Shown piece by piece: positions 47,486 to 57,073 of a stretch of DNA of 64,000 bases; positions within the stretch are counted from its first letter, which is position 1, and each line of letters begins with the position of its first letter. The translations under genes and the position numbers were made by a program. The stretch spans positions 124,001 through 188,000 of the forward strand of contig NZ_JAUOTP010000007.1 of assembly GCF_030546695.1 (NCBI RefSeq). Direction: 5' to 3'. The stretch is from Sphingomonas natans (GTDB lineage: Bacteria; Pseudomonadota; Alphaproteobacteria; Sphingomonadales; Sphingomonadaceae). Under the pieces are notes generated by a model. It was not told where the DNA came from. It ran no database searches and saw only the letters and a list, made by a program, of their open reading frames with translations.

Positions 47486-47573
47486 CGTCTCGGCCTGCTT
47501 CCTGCGTCCTGCATCGCGCCGCCATCCGCTGGACGCGGCGGCAAGGCAACGCCATATCGCTTGCTTTATCGGG

Positions 47574-47588
47574 ACTTGTCATACAAGT
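47574..47588. promoter_or_regulatory. GntR/FadR-type operator B (dgoK/symporter divergence)
   Basis: ACTTGTCATACAAGT has perfect 6-bp arms around CAT. It sits 89 bp before dgoK and 94 bp before the symporter start, so one site could control both directions. Confidence 0.75.
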
Positions 47589-47681
47589 CCGCTTCCCAAG
47601 CACAAGAGGATGCGGCACGGCATCCACGGCTTGATACAAGCGGACAGGGCGCACGAGCGGCCGCGCCCCGGAGAGGATTTC

Positions 47682-49262
47682 ATGCAGCTCGCCACCCTCG
47701 ATATCGCGATCGTCGTCCTCTACGGCTTCGCCATCTTCGGCCTCGCCCAATATGTGTCGCGCGACAAGGCCGGGGCGGGTCCCAAGAACACTACCGATTA
47801 CTTCCTCGCGTCCAAGGAGCTGCCCTGGTGGGCGATCGGCGCCTCGTTGATCGCGGCCAACATCTCGGCCGAGCAGATCGTCGGCATGTCGGGATCGGGC
47901 TATGCGATCGGCCTCGCCATCGCCTCTTACGAATGGATGGCGGCGCTCACGCTGCTGATTGTCGGCAAATTCTTCCTGCCGATCTTTCTGAAGAACGAGA
48001 TCTACACGATGCCGCAATTCCTGGAGCGGCGCTACGGCCCCGCGATCCGGACGTTGATGGCGGTGTTCTGGCTCGTCCTTTACGTGTTCGTGAACCTCAC
48101 CTCGATCATCTGGCTGGGCTCGATCGCGGTGACCAAGGTCGCGGGCGTCGACCAGAATATCGCGTTGATCGGCCTCGGCGCCTTCGCCTTGCTCTATCAG
48201 TTGCGCGGCGGGCTGAAGGCGGTCGCGCTGACCGACATCGTCCAGGTGACGTTGCTGATCCTCGGCGGCCTCATCATCTGCTGGCTGACCTTGCAGCAGA
48301 TCGGCGCGGGCGCGGGCGTCATCGCCGGCTGGCACAAGCTGGTCGGCGCCGCGCCCGACCATTTCCACATGATCCTGAAGAAGGGCGATCCGCATTATAT
48401 GGATCTGCCCGGCCTCTCGGTGCTGATCGGCGGCATGTGGATCGCCAATCTCAGCTATTGGGGTTTCAACCAATATATCATCCAGCGCGCGCTCGCCGCG
48501 AAGAATCTGCACGAGGCGCAAAAGGGCGTGCTGTTCGCGGCGTTCCTGAAGCTGCTGATGCCGCTCATCATCGTCGTCCCCGGCATCGCCGCGGTGCTGA
48601 TTTCGCCCGGCCTCACGCGGCCTGACGAAGCCTATCCGGCGATGATGCGGCTGCTGCCGACGGGGCTGCTCGGCCTCGTCTTCGCGGCGCTGATCGCGGC
48701 GATCATCGCTTCGACCGCGTCCAAGATCAACTCGATCGCGACGATCTTCACGCTCGATATCTTCGCCAAATTGCCCTCGCAGCGCGGCGGCGCCGGGATC
48801 AGCGAGCAGGGCCTTGTCCGCGTCGGGCGAATCGCGGCGGTCACCGCGATCATCCTCGCGGTGCTCACCGCCAAGCCGCTCGTCGGGCAATCCGAACAGG
48901 CGTTCCAGTTCATCCAGGAATTCACCGGCTTCTTCACGCCGGGCATCACCGTGATCTTCCTGCTCGGCCTGTTCTGGAAGCGCGCCAACCAGGCGGGCGC
49001 GATCGTCGCCGCGGTCGCCTCGGTGGCGCTGTCGTGGCTGTTCAAGGAGATCTGGTCGGATCTGCCCTTTATCGATCGGATGGGGGTCGTCTTCCTCGCC
49101 TCGCTCGCGCTGGCGGTGATCGTCTCGTTGGCCACACCCGCCAGCGGCGACTCCGACGTGATCGAGATGGGCGATGTCAGCTATGCGACGCGCACGAGCT
49201 TCAATGTCGGCGCGCTCGCCGTGATCCTGTCGCTGATCGCGCTCTACGCGACCTGGTGGTGA
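47682..49262 (+). CDS. Sodium/solute symporter (SSS family, SGLT-like)
   Basis: A 526-residue transporter with about 14 TM helices. Features of the sugar branch: DYFLASKELPWWAIGASLIAANISAEQIVGMSGSGYA (Na+ and substrate region), QFLERRYG, YQLRGGLKAVALTDIVQ and WGFNQYIIQRALAAKN, all close to Vibrio vSGLT. It likely imports galactose or a related sugar with Na+. I use ATG 47682, which has GGAGAGGA upstream, instead of a longer frame from 47472 that lacks similarity. Operator B precedes it. Confidence 0.94.
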   Translation: MQLATLDIAIVVLYGFAIFGLAQYVSRDKAGAGPKNTTDYFLASKELPWWAIGASLIAANISAEQIVGMSGSGYAIGLAIASYEWMAALTLLIVGKFFLPIFLKNEIYTMPQFLERRYGPAIRTLMAVFWLVLYVFVNLTSIIWLGSIAVTKVAGVDQNIALIGLGAFALLYQLRGGLKAVALTDIVQVTLLILGGLIICWLTLQQIGAGAGVIAGWHKLVGAAPDHFHMILKKGDPHYMDLPGLSVLIGGMWIANLSYWGFNQYIIQRALAAKNLHEAQKGVLFAAFLKLLMPLIIVVPGIAAVLISPGLTRPDEAYPAMMRLLPTGLLGLVFAALIAAIIASTASKINSIATIFTLDIFAKLPSQRGGAGISEQGLVRVGRIAAVTAIILAVLTAKPLVGQSEQAFQFIQEFTGFFTPGITVIFLLGLFWKRANQAGAIVAAVASVALSWLFKEIWSDLPFIDRMGVVFLASLALAVIVSLATPASGDSDVIEMGDVSYATRTSFNVGALAVILSLIALYATWW

Positions 49263-49323
49263 TCCCGGCTCGGCGCGTCGCATCCGGCTGGACAGCGCGC
49301 GCGCCGGCTGGCTAACGGCGGGC

Positions 49324-49524
49324 ATGGCAGTTGTCGCGACCATCATGAATTCGGCCACAGGTCAGCCGATCCAGAAGATGACCTTCGGGCGGATGCCCAA
49401 GCCCTGGGCTTCGTTCACGCTGGAAAATGGCGAGCGGGTCACCGCCGATCGCGTCGATGTCGGCAAGCCCGCACCGGGCAAGGTCGTCGTCCCCGTCTCG
49501 GTCTGGGTCACGCCGAAGACCTAG
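49324..49524 (+). CDS. Small hypothetical protein
   Basis: A 66-residue open frame (MAVVATIMNSATGQPIQKMT...) with a codon pattern like local genes and no signal peptide or TM helix. FGRMPKPWASFTLENGERVTADRVDVGKPAP could form a small beta domain. It starts 61 bp after the symporter stop. No clear ribosome site is seen. I do not recognise a family; it could be a chance frame. Confidence 0.4.
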   Translation: MAVVATIMNSATGQPIQKMTFGRMPKPWASFTLENGERVTADRVDVGKPAPGKVVVPVSVWVTPKT

Positions 49525-49632
49525 CGCTTCGCCGTCCACGCGTCGGCTATCCGAGACCCCGCGGAAAATGCTGGCGAAAAGGCTAACGGTTCGTTAAGTC
49601 GTGCGCCTTTGCGTGGCTTAAGGGGTGGGACC

Positions 49633-50211
49633 ATGAAGACTATCATTCGGATCGCGGCGCTGTTCGGCGCCGGCCTGGTGGCATCGAACGCGAACGCCAC
49701 GCTCCTCGATTTCACGTACACGACCGGGTTCGGCACGCCCGTGTCCGCGAACTTCCAGATCGACATCGCCGATACGGCCAACGTCCTCGGCGGCTACACC
49801 GTCCAGTCCGTCGCGGGCACGGTGAATGGGCAGGCGGTCGCGCTGACGCCTTATACGCAGACCTTTCCGGTCTCGAGCGTCGGCAATTACGTCTTCAACG
49901 ATACGATCTACAAGGTCGGCAGCAGCTACTTCCTGTCGGTCTCGGGCATGCTCGTCCAGACGGCGTCGGCTTATTACAATTTCGGTGAGGGGGGCTTCGC
50001 CGATTATGCGGTCCGTTCGACGACGCCGTCGAGCATCGCGCGCGCGAGCATCGGCAGCTATACGCTGCACCTCGCCGCGACACCCGTAGCGCCTGCTGCC
50101 GTTCCCGAGCCGGCGAGCTGGGCGATGATGGTTGGCGGCTTCGGGCTGCTCGGCGCGGCGCTGCGCTCGAACCGTCGCCGCGGGACGGCCGCGATTCGCC
50201 TCCGCGCCTAA
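49633..50211 (+). CDS. PEPxxWA-CTERM sorting-domain protein
   Basis: A 192-residue exported protein: signal MKTIIRIAALFGAGLVASNANA, a Ser/Thr/Gly/Tyr-rich beta-type body, and a C-terminal VPEPASWAMMVGGFGLLGAA then a basic RSNRRR tail. That tail is the PEPxxWA-CTERM sorting signal of the exosortase system linked to exopolysaccharide. The function of the body is unknown. No exosortase gene is in the window. Confidence 0.9.
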   Translation: MKTIIRIAALFGAGLVASNANATLLDFTYTTGFGTPVSANFQIDIADTANVLGGYTVQSVAGTVNGQAVALTPYTQTFPVSSVGNYVFNDTIYKVGSSYFLSVSGMLVQTASAYYNFGEGGFADYAVRSTTPSSIARASIGSYTLHLAATPVAPAAVPEPASWAMMVGGFGLLGAALRSNRRRGTAAIRLRA

Positions 50212-50224
50212 GAAGGCGCTCCGT

Positions 50225-51985
50225 TCAGGAGGGCGGCGGCGCGCCGCTGTCGATCCGATACACCTGCAACGGGCTCGATCCGGGCAAAGCGATCCGTCTC
50301 AGCCAGGGCACGCCGCCGTGCGCGATCGCGGCCGCCAGGCCGCGCGGGGCGAACGCCGCCATCACCGCGAGATCATGATCGCCGGGGCAGAAGGCGAGCA
50401 GGGTCGCGTGGCGCCCGAGCGCAACGGCGCGGGCCTCGTCCGGCGATGCGGTGAAGAAACGCAGCAGATCCTCCAGCGCCTGCGGATCGCGATGATAGGG
50501 TCCGGTGATCGCGCGCTGATGGCTCGCCGCGATGATCGACGGCCCCTCGCCGAGCGGTGCGATCACAATGGTCGCGGGCAGGCGGTTCAGGATCGCGAAG
50601 TCGTCGCTGCTCGCGCAGGCGCGCTTCGGTGGGGCCAACGGCGCCTCGGGCGTGCGCTGCGCGGCGATCAGGCCGCACGCCAGCGCCGGCCCCCAGGGCG
50701 AGCAGACGAAGGTCGCGATCGTAATCGTCACGATCCGTACCGACGGCGTGGCGCGCTCGACCGCGCGGACGATCGCGAGCAGCAGCATCATCGCCCCGGG
50801 CATCGCCAGCATGTTCGAGAAAGCCGATGCGCGCATGACGAATGCGCCGATGCCGGTCGCGGCGGCGAGCAGCACGATATAGGTGGCGAGTGGTGCGCGG
50901 ATTGACCTGTCCGTCCGTACCCAGGCCAGCACCGCGCCGGCGAGGCCGACGATCGGCAGCGGCCCCCACAAGGCGAACAATTCGAGCGGCAGCCGCCACA
51001 AGGGCATGCCTTCGTTGACGCTGCGATACCAAAGATGCTGGCCGAGCGGGCCGAGCTGCCCGAACGGTCCGGCCATGCAGCTGCCCGCACCGATCCGGTA
51101 GAAGAGCGCGTCCGCCGCCGCACCCGCGATCAGGATCGCGATCGCCCAGCCGCGCGAGGCGCGTGCCGCGATTAGGCTCGTCAGCGTCGCCGCGCCCAGC
51201 GCCGCGAGGTGGACGGTCGAGATCGCGTCGCAATGGAGTCCCGCGAACGCGGCCGGCCCCTTCACCGCCAGCAGCAAGGTCGCCGCGCCGATCGTGAAGG
51301 CGGCGAGAAAGGCCGAGAGCCGGTCGATATCCGCCTTCGTGCCCATGATCGCGCGCAGCCCCAGCCACGCCGCCGCGGCTGCGCCGAACGGTAGCCCCTC
51401 AAGTGAAATATGCGTCCACAGTGCCGCGCACAGGCCGGCGATCGCGGCGTTGCGCCGTGCGGGTGCCGCGGTCAGCGCCGTGACGATGCCGAGCCCGGCG
51501 ACGATCTGCCAGCCATGATGATCGATCCGCATCGGCCTGAGCGCGAACCAGACCGCGGCGCTCATCGGGCAGATCGCGCTCCCGAACAGAGCCAGCGGCG
51601 CGGGCGTCCAGCGGCGCGTCAGTGCCGCCACCAGCGCCATCGCACAGCCGAGCGTCAGCATCGGCACCGCGACCGCGGCGAACGTCTCGGCGCTGCGCTC
51701 CGTCCCAAACAGCCGCGCGACCGCGATCAGCGCGGCGACGGGCAGGTCGACGAGCCGCGACCAGTGCATCGAGAGGCCCGCGGGCGGATTCATCCGGTGC
51801 TGGCTGACATCGAACCAGCTTTGGCCGCCCATCCAGTCGCGGACTTCCACCAGCCGCATGATGTCGTCGGGATCGGGGATGCGGAAGCCGCTGATGGCGC
51901 TCCAGGAAAGCGTGACGATCCAGCCGACGGTGACGATCCAGATCAGCAGGATCCACCGCCAGAAGGCGCGCTCGACGCCGGGCAT
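50225..51985 (-). CDS. Large multi-pass membrane protein, GT-C glycosyltransferase-like
   Basis: A 586-residue protein with about 11 to 12 TM helices and a C-terminal soluble tail. The first extracytoplasmic loop contains PDPDDIMRLVEVRDWMGGQS and HRMNPPAGLSMHWSRLVD; the acidic pair and this loop resemble GT-C enzymes such as STT3/PglB-like oligosaccharyl or polyprenyl-phosphate-sugar transferases. The family is known to me only as uncharacterised in sphingomonads and rhizobia. It runs on the same strand as, and just after, the FAD oxidoreductase gene (8-bp gap), so the two may be an operon. Confidence 0.75.
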   Translation of the reverse strand: MPGVERAFWRWILLIWIVTVGWIVTLSWSAISGFRIPDPDDIMRLVEVRDWMGGQSWFDVSQHRMNPPAGLSMHWSRLVDLPVAALIAVARLFGTERSAETFAAVAVPMLTLGCAMALVAALTRRWTPAPLALFGSAICPMSAAVWFALRPMRIDHHGWQIVAGLGIVTALTAAPARRNAAIAGLCAALWTHISLEGLPFGAAAAAWLGLRAIMGTKADIDRLSAFLAAFTIGAATLLLAVKGPAAFAGLHCDAISTVHLAALGAATLTSLIAARASRGWAIAILIAGAAADALFYRIGAGSCMAGPFGQLGPLGQHLWYRSVNEGMPLWRLPLELFALWGPLPIVGLAGAVLAWVRTDRSIRAPLATYIVLLAAATGIGAFVMRASAFSNMLAMPGAMMLLLAIVRAVERATPSVRIVTITIATFVCSPWGPALACGLIAAQRTPEAPLAPPKRACASSDDFAILNRLPATIVIAPLGEGPSIIAASHQRAITGPYHRDPQALEDLLRFFTASPDEARAVALGRHATLLAFCPGDHDLAVMAAFAPRGLAAAIAHGGVPWLRRIALPGSSPLQVYRIDSGAPPPS

Positions 51986-51992
51986 GCGGGGA

Positions 51993-53537
51993 CTAGGCCG
52001 CGATGCGCTGCGGCACGACGCGCACGGAATTCAGCGCCTCGCGCTCCCCGTCGGACAAAGGTGCTGCCTCGCGCGTCGCGTCACCCATATGTCCGGCTTC
52101 GTGATATTCGGCATCCTCGTTGACGTTCCAGATGTCGTAGAGGCGCTCGCCGGCGAGGATGTTGCGCACGGTCAGCATCGCCGTCATCATGGCATGATCC
52201 TGATTGTTGTAGCGATGCATGCCGTTGCGGCCGACGAGGTGCAGGTTCGGGCAGCTTTCCTCCAGCTCGGCGCGGATCGCCGCGACATGGTCGGCATAGC
52301 TGTCGTCATAGACCGGATAGGCCTTTTCCTGGCGCACGACCGTGCCGCCAAGTACGAGCCCCGGATCGCACAGGCCGAGCGCGGCCATTTCGCGCGTGGC
52401 GAGCGCGACGAGCTCGTCATCGGGTGCGGACCACAGCCCGTCGCCCTCGAAGCAGAAATATTCGAGGCCGACGCAGGCGACGTCGGGTGCGGGCACCATC
52501 TCGGGTGACCAGGAGCGGAAATTCTGAATCCGGCCGACCTTCACGTCGGGCTCGTGGATGTAGATCCAATTGTCGGGGAACAGGTCCGCCGAGCGGATCT
52601 TGAGCGCGACCGTCAGGAAGTCGCGATAGCGCAGTGCGCCCGCGCGCGGCGCCGTCGCCGGCAGCGGGTGGATCCGCGCGAGCAACTCGCGGATCGGCGC
52701 CGATGAGATGACATGCTTCGCCTCGATGACGCGCTCGCCGTCGGGGCCGGTCGCGATCAGCCGCCAGCCTTCGCCGTCGCGTGACAGACGCGTCAGGCTG
52801 TGGCCCATCAGCACCGCGTTGCCGCCCTCGACGACGCGATCGCGCGCCGCCTCCCACATCATTCCTGGCCCGCGGCGGGGATAGCGGAAGCTTTCCAGCA
52901 GCGTCTTGGTCGCCATCCCGTCATTCGGCATCCGGTTGAGGCCCAGGCTGCGGCGGAGCCCGTCGAGCACGGCCTTGCCGAGGCTCAGCCCCTTGATCCG
53001 CTGCGCCGCCCAATCCGCCGAGATCGCGTCGCAGGGCATGCCCCACACCTTCTCGGTGTAGCTTTCGAAGAAGATCGAGAAGAGCTTCGCGCCGAACTGG
53101 TTGATCGTCCAGTCCCGGAACGAGCGCACGTCGCGCTTCGGGAACAAAGTCCGGCGCGCATAGCTCGCGATACAGCTCGCCGAACGGAACAGGCCGAGAT
53201 TCCGCAGCGCTTCGAACGCGCGCAACGGATAGGAATAGAAGCGGCCGTCATAATAGATGCGGCTCATCCGCGGCCGATCGATGAAGTCGTCGGGCAGCAG
53301 TTCGTCCCAGAGCTCGACGACTTCGCGGCTCTTCGAAAAGAAGCGATGCCCGCCGATGTCGAAGCGGAAGCCCTCATGCTCCACGGTGCGGCTGATCCCG
53401 CCGACATAGACCGGATCGCGCTCGATCACCGAGACGCGCAGGCCCGCCTTGGTCAGCAGATAAGCAGCGGTCAGCCCCGCCGGGCCGGCCCCCACGATCG
53501 CGACGTCGACGGGCGAGGAAAGGGCAGGGGATCGCAT
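51993..53537 (-). CDS. FAD-dependent oxidoreductase (protoporphyrinogen-oxidase / UDP-galactopyranose-mutase-like)
   Basis: A 514-residue flavoprotein. The FAD-binding VAIVGAGPAGLTAAYLLTKAG (from residue ~12) is followed by YVGGISRTVEHEGFRFDIGGHRFFSKS and YSYPLRAFEALRNLG, features of amine-oxidase-type flavoproteins related to UDP-galactopyranose mutase. Related proteins occur in polysaccharide or lipid-glycan clusters. The C-terminal LVGRNGMHRYNNQDHAMMTA closes the FAD site. The reaction is unknown. Upstream is an AT-rich inverted repeat. Confidence 0.85.
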   Translation of the reverse strand: MRSPALSSPVDVAIVGAGPAGLTAAYLLTKAGLRVSVIERDPVYVGGISRTVEHEGFRFDIGGHRFFSKSREVVELWDELLPDDFIDRPRMSRIYYDGRFYSYPLRAFEALRNLGLFRSASCIASYARRTLFPKRDVRSFRDWTINQFGAKLFSIFFESYTEKVWGMPCDAISADWAAQRIKGLSLGKAVLDGLRRSLGLNRMPNDGMATKTLLESFRYPRRGPGMMWEAARDRVVEGGNAVLMGHSLTRLSRDGEGWRLIATGPDGERVIEAKHVISSAPIRELLARIHPLPATAPRAGALRYRDFLTVALKIRSADLFPDNWIYIHEPDVKVGRIQNFRSWSPEMVPAPDVACVGLEYFCFEGDGLWSAPDDELVALATREMAALGLCDPGLVLGGTVVRQEKAYPVYDDSYADHVAAIRAELEESCPNLHLVGRNGMHRYNNQDHAMMTAMLTVRNILAGERLYDIWNVNEDAEYHEAGHMGDATREAAPLSDGEREALNSVRVVPQRIAA

Positions 53538-53554
53538 CGCGCCGGTCTGCCCGC

Positions 53555-53574
53555 TAACCCATAAAATAGGGTTA
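53555..53574. promoter_or_regulatory. AT-rich inverted repeat upstream of the FAD oxidoreductase
   Basis: TAACCC-ATAAAATA-GGGTTA has 6-bp perfect arms and lies 18 bp upstream of the start at 53537. It could be an operator or part of the promoter of the minus-strand gene pair. Confidence 0.4.
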
Positions 53575-53617
53575 ACCCGGCGTTCGCATTCCTGCCGCGC
53601 GGTCGCCGGCCGGCAGT

Positions 53618-54451
53618 TCAGCGGAGTTGGCAGATGTCCTTCACGTCCATGTCTTCATAGTCGAGATTCTCGCCCGCCATCGCCCAGATGAAGGCATAGT
53701 TGCGCGTCCCAGAGCTCATATGGACCGACCAGGGCGGCGAGATCACCGCCTGCTCATTCTCCATCACGATATGTCGCAGCGCGTCGGGCTGGCCCATATA
53801 ATGGAAGATGCGGTCGTCCTCGGCGAGATCGAAATAGAGATAGATCTCGCTGCGCCGCTCATGAACGTGCGGCGGCATCGTATTCCAGACGCTGCCCGGC
53901 TTGAGCAGGGTCATGCCGAGGCAGAGCGACGCGCTGGAGCAGGTATGCGGCAATACGAGCTGGTAGATGTCGCGCTCGTTCGACGTCTCGAGGCTGCCGC
54001 GCTGCATCGTCGCGGCATCCGCCAGCGTCATCTTCTTCCGCTCGAACGCGCGGTGCGCGGGCACGCTCAGCAGATAGAAGCGCGCGCCCTCGCCGGTGAA
54101 CAGCACGTCGGCAGTCCCCATCGGCACATAGAGCGATTCATATTTGGCGAGCGCGATTTCCTCGCCATCCAGCGTCACCGTGCCGGGACCGCCGATATTG
54201 ACGATGCCGAGCTCGCGGCGCTCCAGCAAGGGATGGCCCGCCGCGCTTGCGGGTTCGCGCTGGCGGGGCAGCGCCAGCGGGCTCGCGCCGGGAACCGCGC
54301 CGCCGATGATGAAGCGCTCGCCATGCGAATAGGTCAGCACCACCTCGCCCGCGCGGAAGATGTCCGAGACGAGATAGCGGTCGCGCAGCTCCTCGTTGGA
54401 GACGCACTCCATCATGTCGGGATGCGTCGCGTAGAAGGTCTTTTCGAACAA
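53618..54451 (-). CDS. kduI: 4-deoxy-L-threo-5-hexosulose-uronate ketol-isomerase
   Basis: A 277-residue cupin that isomerises the 4-deoxy-5-keto-uronate released from pectin oligomers. Start TTG 54451 with GGAG 8 bases upstream. Family segments: [54 protein letters not shown] (metal His/His/Glu) and [22 protein letters not shown] with the last metal His. It follows the GH105 gene by 17 bp in a minus-strand operon. The next enzyme, KduD, is not in the window. Confidence 0.94.
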   Translation of the reverse strand: MFEKTFYATHPDMMECVSNEELRDRYLVSDIFRAGEVVLTYSHGERFIIGGAVPGASPLALPRQREPASAAGHPLLERRELGIVNIGGPGTVTLDGEEIALAKYESLYVPMGTADVLFTGEGARFYLLSVPAHRAFERKKMTLADAATMQRGSLETSNERDIYQLVLPHTCSSASLCLGMTLLKPGSVWNTMPPHVHERRSEIYLYFDLAEDDRIFHYMGQPDALRHIVMENEQAVISPPWSVHMSSGTRNYAFIWAMAGENLDYEDMDVKDICQLR

Positions 54452-54468
54452 GGTGTGCGCTCCAGGCT

Positions 54469-55620
54469 TTAGCGGGCGGGGCGGTCGAGCGCGTCGATCG
54501 CGGTCGCGGCGAGCAGGAAGGCGCCGACGCCATAATATTGGGTGTCGGTCGGCAGGACCTTCTCGGGCTGATCGCTCACCTGCTGGACCCAGCCGAGCCG
54601 GCCGTCGGGCTGGATGCTCTTCACGAGCGCGCCCCAGCCCCGCCTTGCGACCGGCTCGTAGCTCGCCTTGTCGAGCAGGCCGGCGCGGACGCCCCAGGCC
54701 ATGCCGTAGGTATAGAAGCCGGTGCCGCTGGATTCGGGCGGCGAGCCTTCGGTGGCGAGCAGCGAGGGCGCCCAATAGCCGTCGGGCTTCTGCTGCGTCT
54801 TCAGCTTCGCCGCCATCTCGACGAACAGCGCCTCCAGTCGCTTGCGATCGGCGCTGCCCTCGGGAAGCAAGGGGATCATTCGCGCGAGGCCGGCGAACAC
54901 CCAGCCATTGCCGCGGCTCCAGAAGAGCTTGTTCTTGGCCTCGTCGCGCTTCTCGAAGAAGCGGCTGTCGCGATAGTAAAGATGCTCGGCCGGATCGAAC
55001 AGGAAATCGGTCGTCGCCCAGAATTCCTTGAGCGCGAACTCCTTGTAGCGCGGATCGCCCGTCTGGCGGCTCAGCTCCAGCATCGCCGGCGGCGCCATGA
55101 ACAGAGCATCGCACCAGCACCAGCGCTTGAGGCACTCGGTCTGATCATATCCTTCGGGCGGCTGGTAGAAGGCCAGCGTCACGTGTGCCGGATTGGCGAG
55201 AATGAAGTCGAACGCCTTCTTCGTCGGCGCAATCGCCTCCGGTCCCGCGCCGTGCTTGGCCGCCCAGAGATAAGATTGGGTGATGACGAGATCGTCGGCA
55301 TGATAAGGCCGCCGCGCAGGCAGCCACTCGTTGGCCTTGCCCATCGTTTGCACCGCCTGCGCGATTCGCGGCGGGGCGCCGGCATCGGCAAGCGCGGTCA
55401 TGCCGACCCAGAACACGGCCTGCTCCCAGGCGCGCGGATTGCGCGTCTCGGTCGTCACCCGGGCGACATGGCCGGAATCGAGCCGGCCGAGCTGCCACTC
55501 GGCGAGCTTGGCGGCGAGCGCGAGCGGCGCGGTCTGCGTGGCGGCCGTCGGGGCCGGCTTCGCCATCGCGACGGCGGGAGTCGCTGCGGCGAGCAGCAGA
55601 GCCAAGGTGCGTGCGATCAT
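54469..55620 (-). CDS. Glycoside hydrolase family 105/88 (unsaturated rhamnogalacturonyl hydrolase)
   Basis: A 383-residue exported (alpha/alpha)6 hydrolase: signal [20 protein letters not shown], then the GH105 pattern with [59 protein letters not shown] and [20 protein letters not shown]. It cleaves the terminal unsaturated galacturonosyl residue from rhamnogalacturonan lyase products. KduI directly downstream consumes the released uronate. It lies 8 bp after the MFS gene. Confidence 0.92.
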   Translation of the reverse strand: MIARTLALLLAAATPAVAMAKPAPTAATQTAPLALAAKLAEWQLGRLDSGHVARVTTETRNPRAWEQAVFWVGMTALADAGAPPRIAQAVQTMGKANEWLPARRPYHADDLVITQSYLWAAKHGAGPEAIAPTKKAFDFILANPAHVTLAFYQPPEGYDQTECLKRWCWCDALFMAPPAMLELSRQTGDPRYKEFALKEFWATTDFLFDPAEHLYYRDSRFFEKRDEAKNKLFWSRGNGWVFAGLARMIPLLPEGSADRKRLEALFVEMAAKLKTQQKPDGYWAPSLLATEGSPPESSGTGFYTYGMAWGVRAGLLDKASYEPVARRGWGALVKSIQPDGRLGWVQQVSDQPEKVLPTDTQYYGVGAFLLAATAIDALDRPAR

Positions 55621-55628
55621 CCGGGATC

Positions 55629-56933
55629 CTACGAAGCTGGAGCGTCGAAGCGGGCGCGCACGAAGCGCGGGCTGAGCAAATGAAGCGCGATGATCGCGAA
55701 GAAATAGGCGCTGCCCGCGACCGCGAAGATCGGGGCATAGCTGTCCGATATGTCGAGCACATAGCCGATGAACTTGGCGATCAGCATGCCGCCGATCGCG
55801 CCGGCCGTGCCGCCGATGCCGACGACCGAGCCGACTGCGGTGCGCGGGAAGAGATCGGAAGGGAGCGTCAGCAAGTTCGCCGAAAAGGCCTGGTGCGCAG
55901 CGGTGGCGATGCCGAGCAGCAGCACGGCGAGCCAAAGCGAACTCACATTCTGGACGAAGATCACCGGCAGGATCGCGATCGCGCAGACCAGCATCGTCAG
56001 CTTGCGCGCGCGGTTGGCCGAGGCGCCCGCCTTCATCATCCGCGACGACGCCCAGCCGCCGGCGACGCTGCCCGCATCCGACATCAGATAGATGACGACG
56101 AGCGGCGGGCCGAAGCTCTTGAGATCGAGATGGTAGCGCTTGCCGAGGAAGTCCGGCAGCCAGAACAGGAACATCCACCAGATCGGATCGGTCAGAAACT
56201 TGGGCACCGCATAGGCCCAAGTTTCGCGCTTGGTGAAGAGCCTGCGCCACGCCATCCGGCCGACCGGCTCCACCGGATCGCTCTGGATCAGTGCCAATTC
56301 GGCGGCGTTGACGTGTTTGTGCTCGGTCGGGCGGCGATAGAGCGCGAGCCAGACAATCACCCAGACGACGCTGAACAGCCCCGTCGCGATGAACGCCATC
56401 CGCCAGCCATAAGCGATCGTGATCGCGGGCACGAGCAGCGGCGTGATGATCGCGCCGACATTGGCACCCGCGTTGAAGATGCCGACCGCCAGCGCGCGCT
56501 CGCGCTGCGGAAACCACTCCGCGACTGCCTTCAATCCTGCGGGAAAATTGCCCGATTCACCGATGCCGAGTGCGAAGCGCGCGAAGCCGAAGCCGGTGAT
56601 GCCGCGGACGAAGCCGTGCGCGATATGCGCGACGGTCCAGAAGCCGAAGGCGATCGCATAGCCGAAGCGCGCGCCGACCGCGTCCATGAAGCGGCCCATG
56701 AACAGGAAGCCGATCGCATAGGCCGCCTGAAACCAGAAGACGATGTCCGCATATTGGCTCTCCTTCCAGCCGAGATCGGCCTGGAGGACGGGCTTCAATA
56801 CGCCGATCATCTGGCGATCGATGTAATTGATCGCGGTCGCGGCGAAGAGCAGGGCGACGATCGCCCAGCGGTAGCGGCTGGCGCGGCCCGCAGCGCGCGC
56901 GATCGTGGCGTCGGGGGCAATAGGCGGCGTCAC
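55629..56933 (-). CDS. MFS transporter, anion:cation symporter type (ExuT/DgoT-like)
   Basis: A 434-residue, 12-TM MFS transporter of the ACS family: NYIDRQMIGVLKPVLQADLGW, GARFGYAIAFGFWTVAHIAH, RFALGIGESGNFPAGLKAVAEWFP, GIFNAGANVGAIITPLLVP are hexuronate/galactonate transporter signatures. Start is GTG 56933. It is the first gene of the MFS-GH105-kduI operon and carries a perfect GntR operator 91 bp upstream. The substrate is probably galacturonate or an unsaturated/deoxy uronate. Confidence 0.92.
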   Translation of the reverse strand: MTPPIAPDATIARAAGRASRYRWAIVALLFAATAINYIDRQMIGVLKPVLQADLGWKESQYADIVFWFQAAYAIGFLFMGRFMDAVGARFGYAIAFGFWTVAHIAHGFVRGITGFGFARFALGIGESGNFPAGLKAVAEWFPQRERALAVGIFNAGANVGAIITPLLVPAITIAYGWRMAFIATGLFSVVWVIVWLALYRRPTEHKHVNAAELALIQSDPVEPVGRMAWRRLFTKRETWAYAVPKFLTDPIWWMFLFWLPDFLGKRYHLDLKSFGPPLVVIYLMSDAGSVAGGWASSRMMKAGASANRARKLTMLVCAIAILPVIFVQNVSSLWLAVLLLGIATAAHQAFSANLLTLPSDLFPRTAVGSVVGIGGTAGAIGGMLIAKFIGYVLDISDSYAPIFAVAGSAYFFAIIALHLLSPRFVRARFDAPAS

Positions 56934-57024
56934 GGCCTCGGGCCCGACATCGTCTTCGCCTGCTGCTCATTCCACGCTGGCGCCACAGAACCTCCCGGCG
57001 CGAACTGAGGTCGCGTTACGGGAT

Positions 57025-57037
57025 GTTGTAATACAAC
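57025..57037. promoter_or_regulatory. GntR/FadR-type operator C (MFS-GH105-kduI operon)
   Basis: GTTGTAATACAAC is a perfect 13-bp palindrome with a single central base, upstream of the MFS start. Its core TTGTAATACAA matches sites A, B and D. Confidence 0.75.
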
Positions 57038-57073
57038 CTAACGATGTGGGTCAATGTCGGCACTGGCCGCTTT

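Noticed and set aside
46641-49358. 905-codon minus-strand open frame opposite the symporter and across dgoK
   Set aside because: Shadow of two clear genes in other frames; no recognisable domain.
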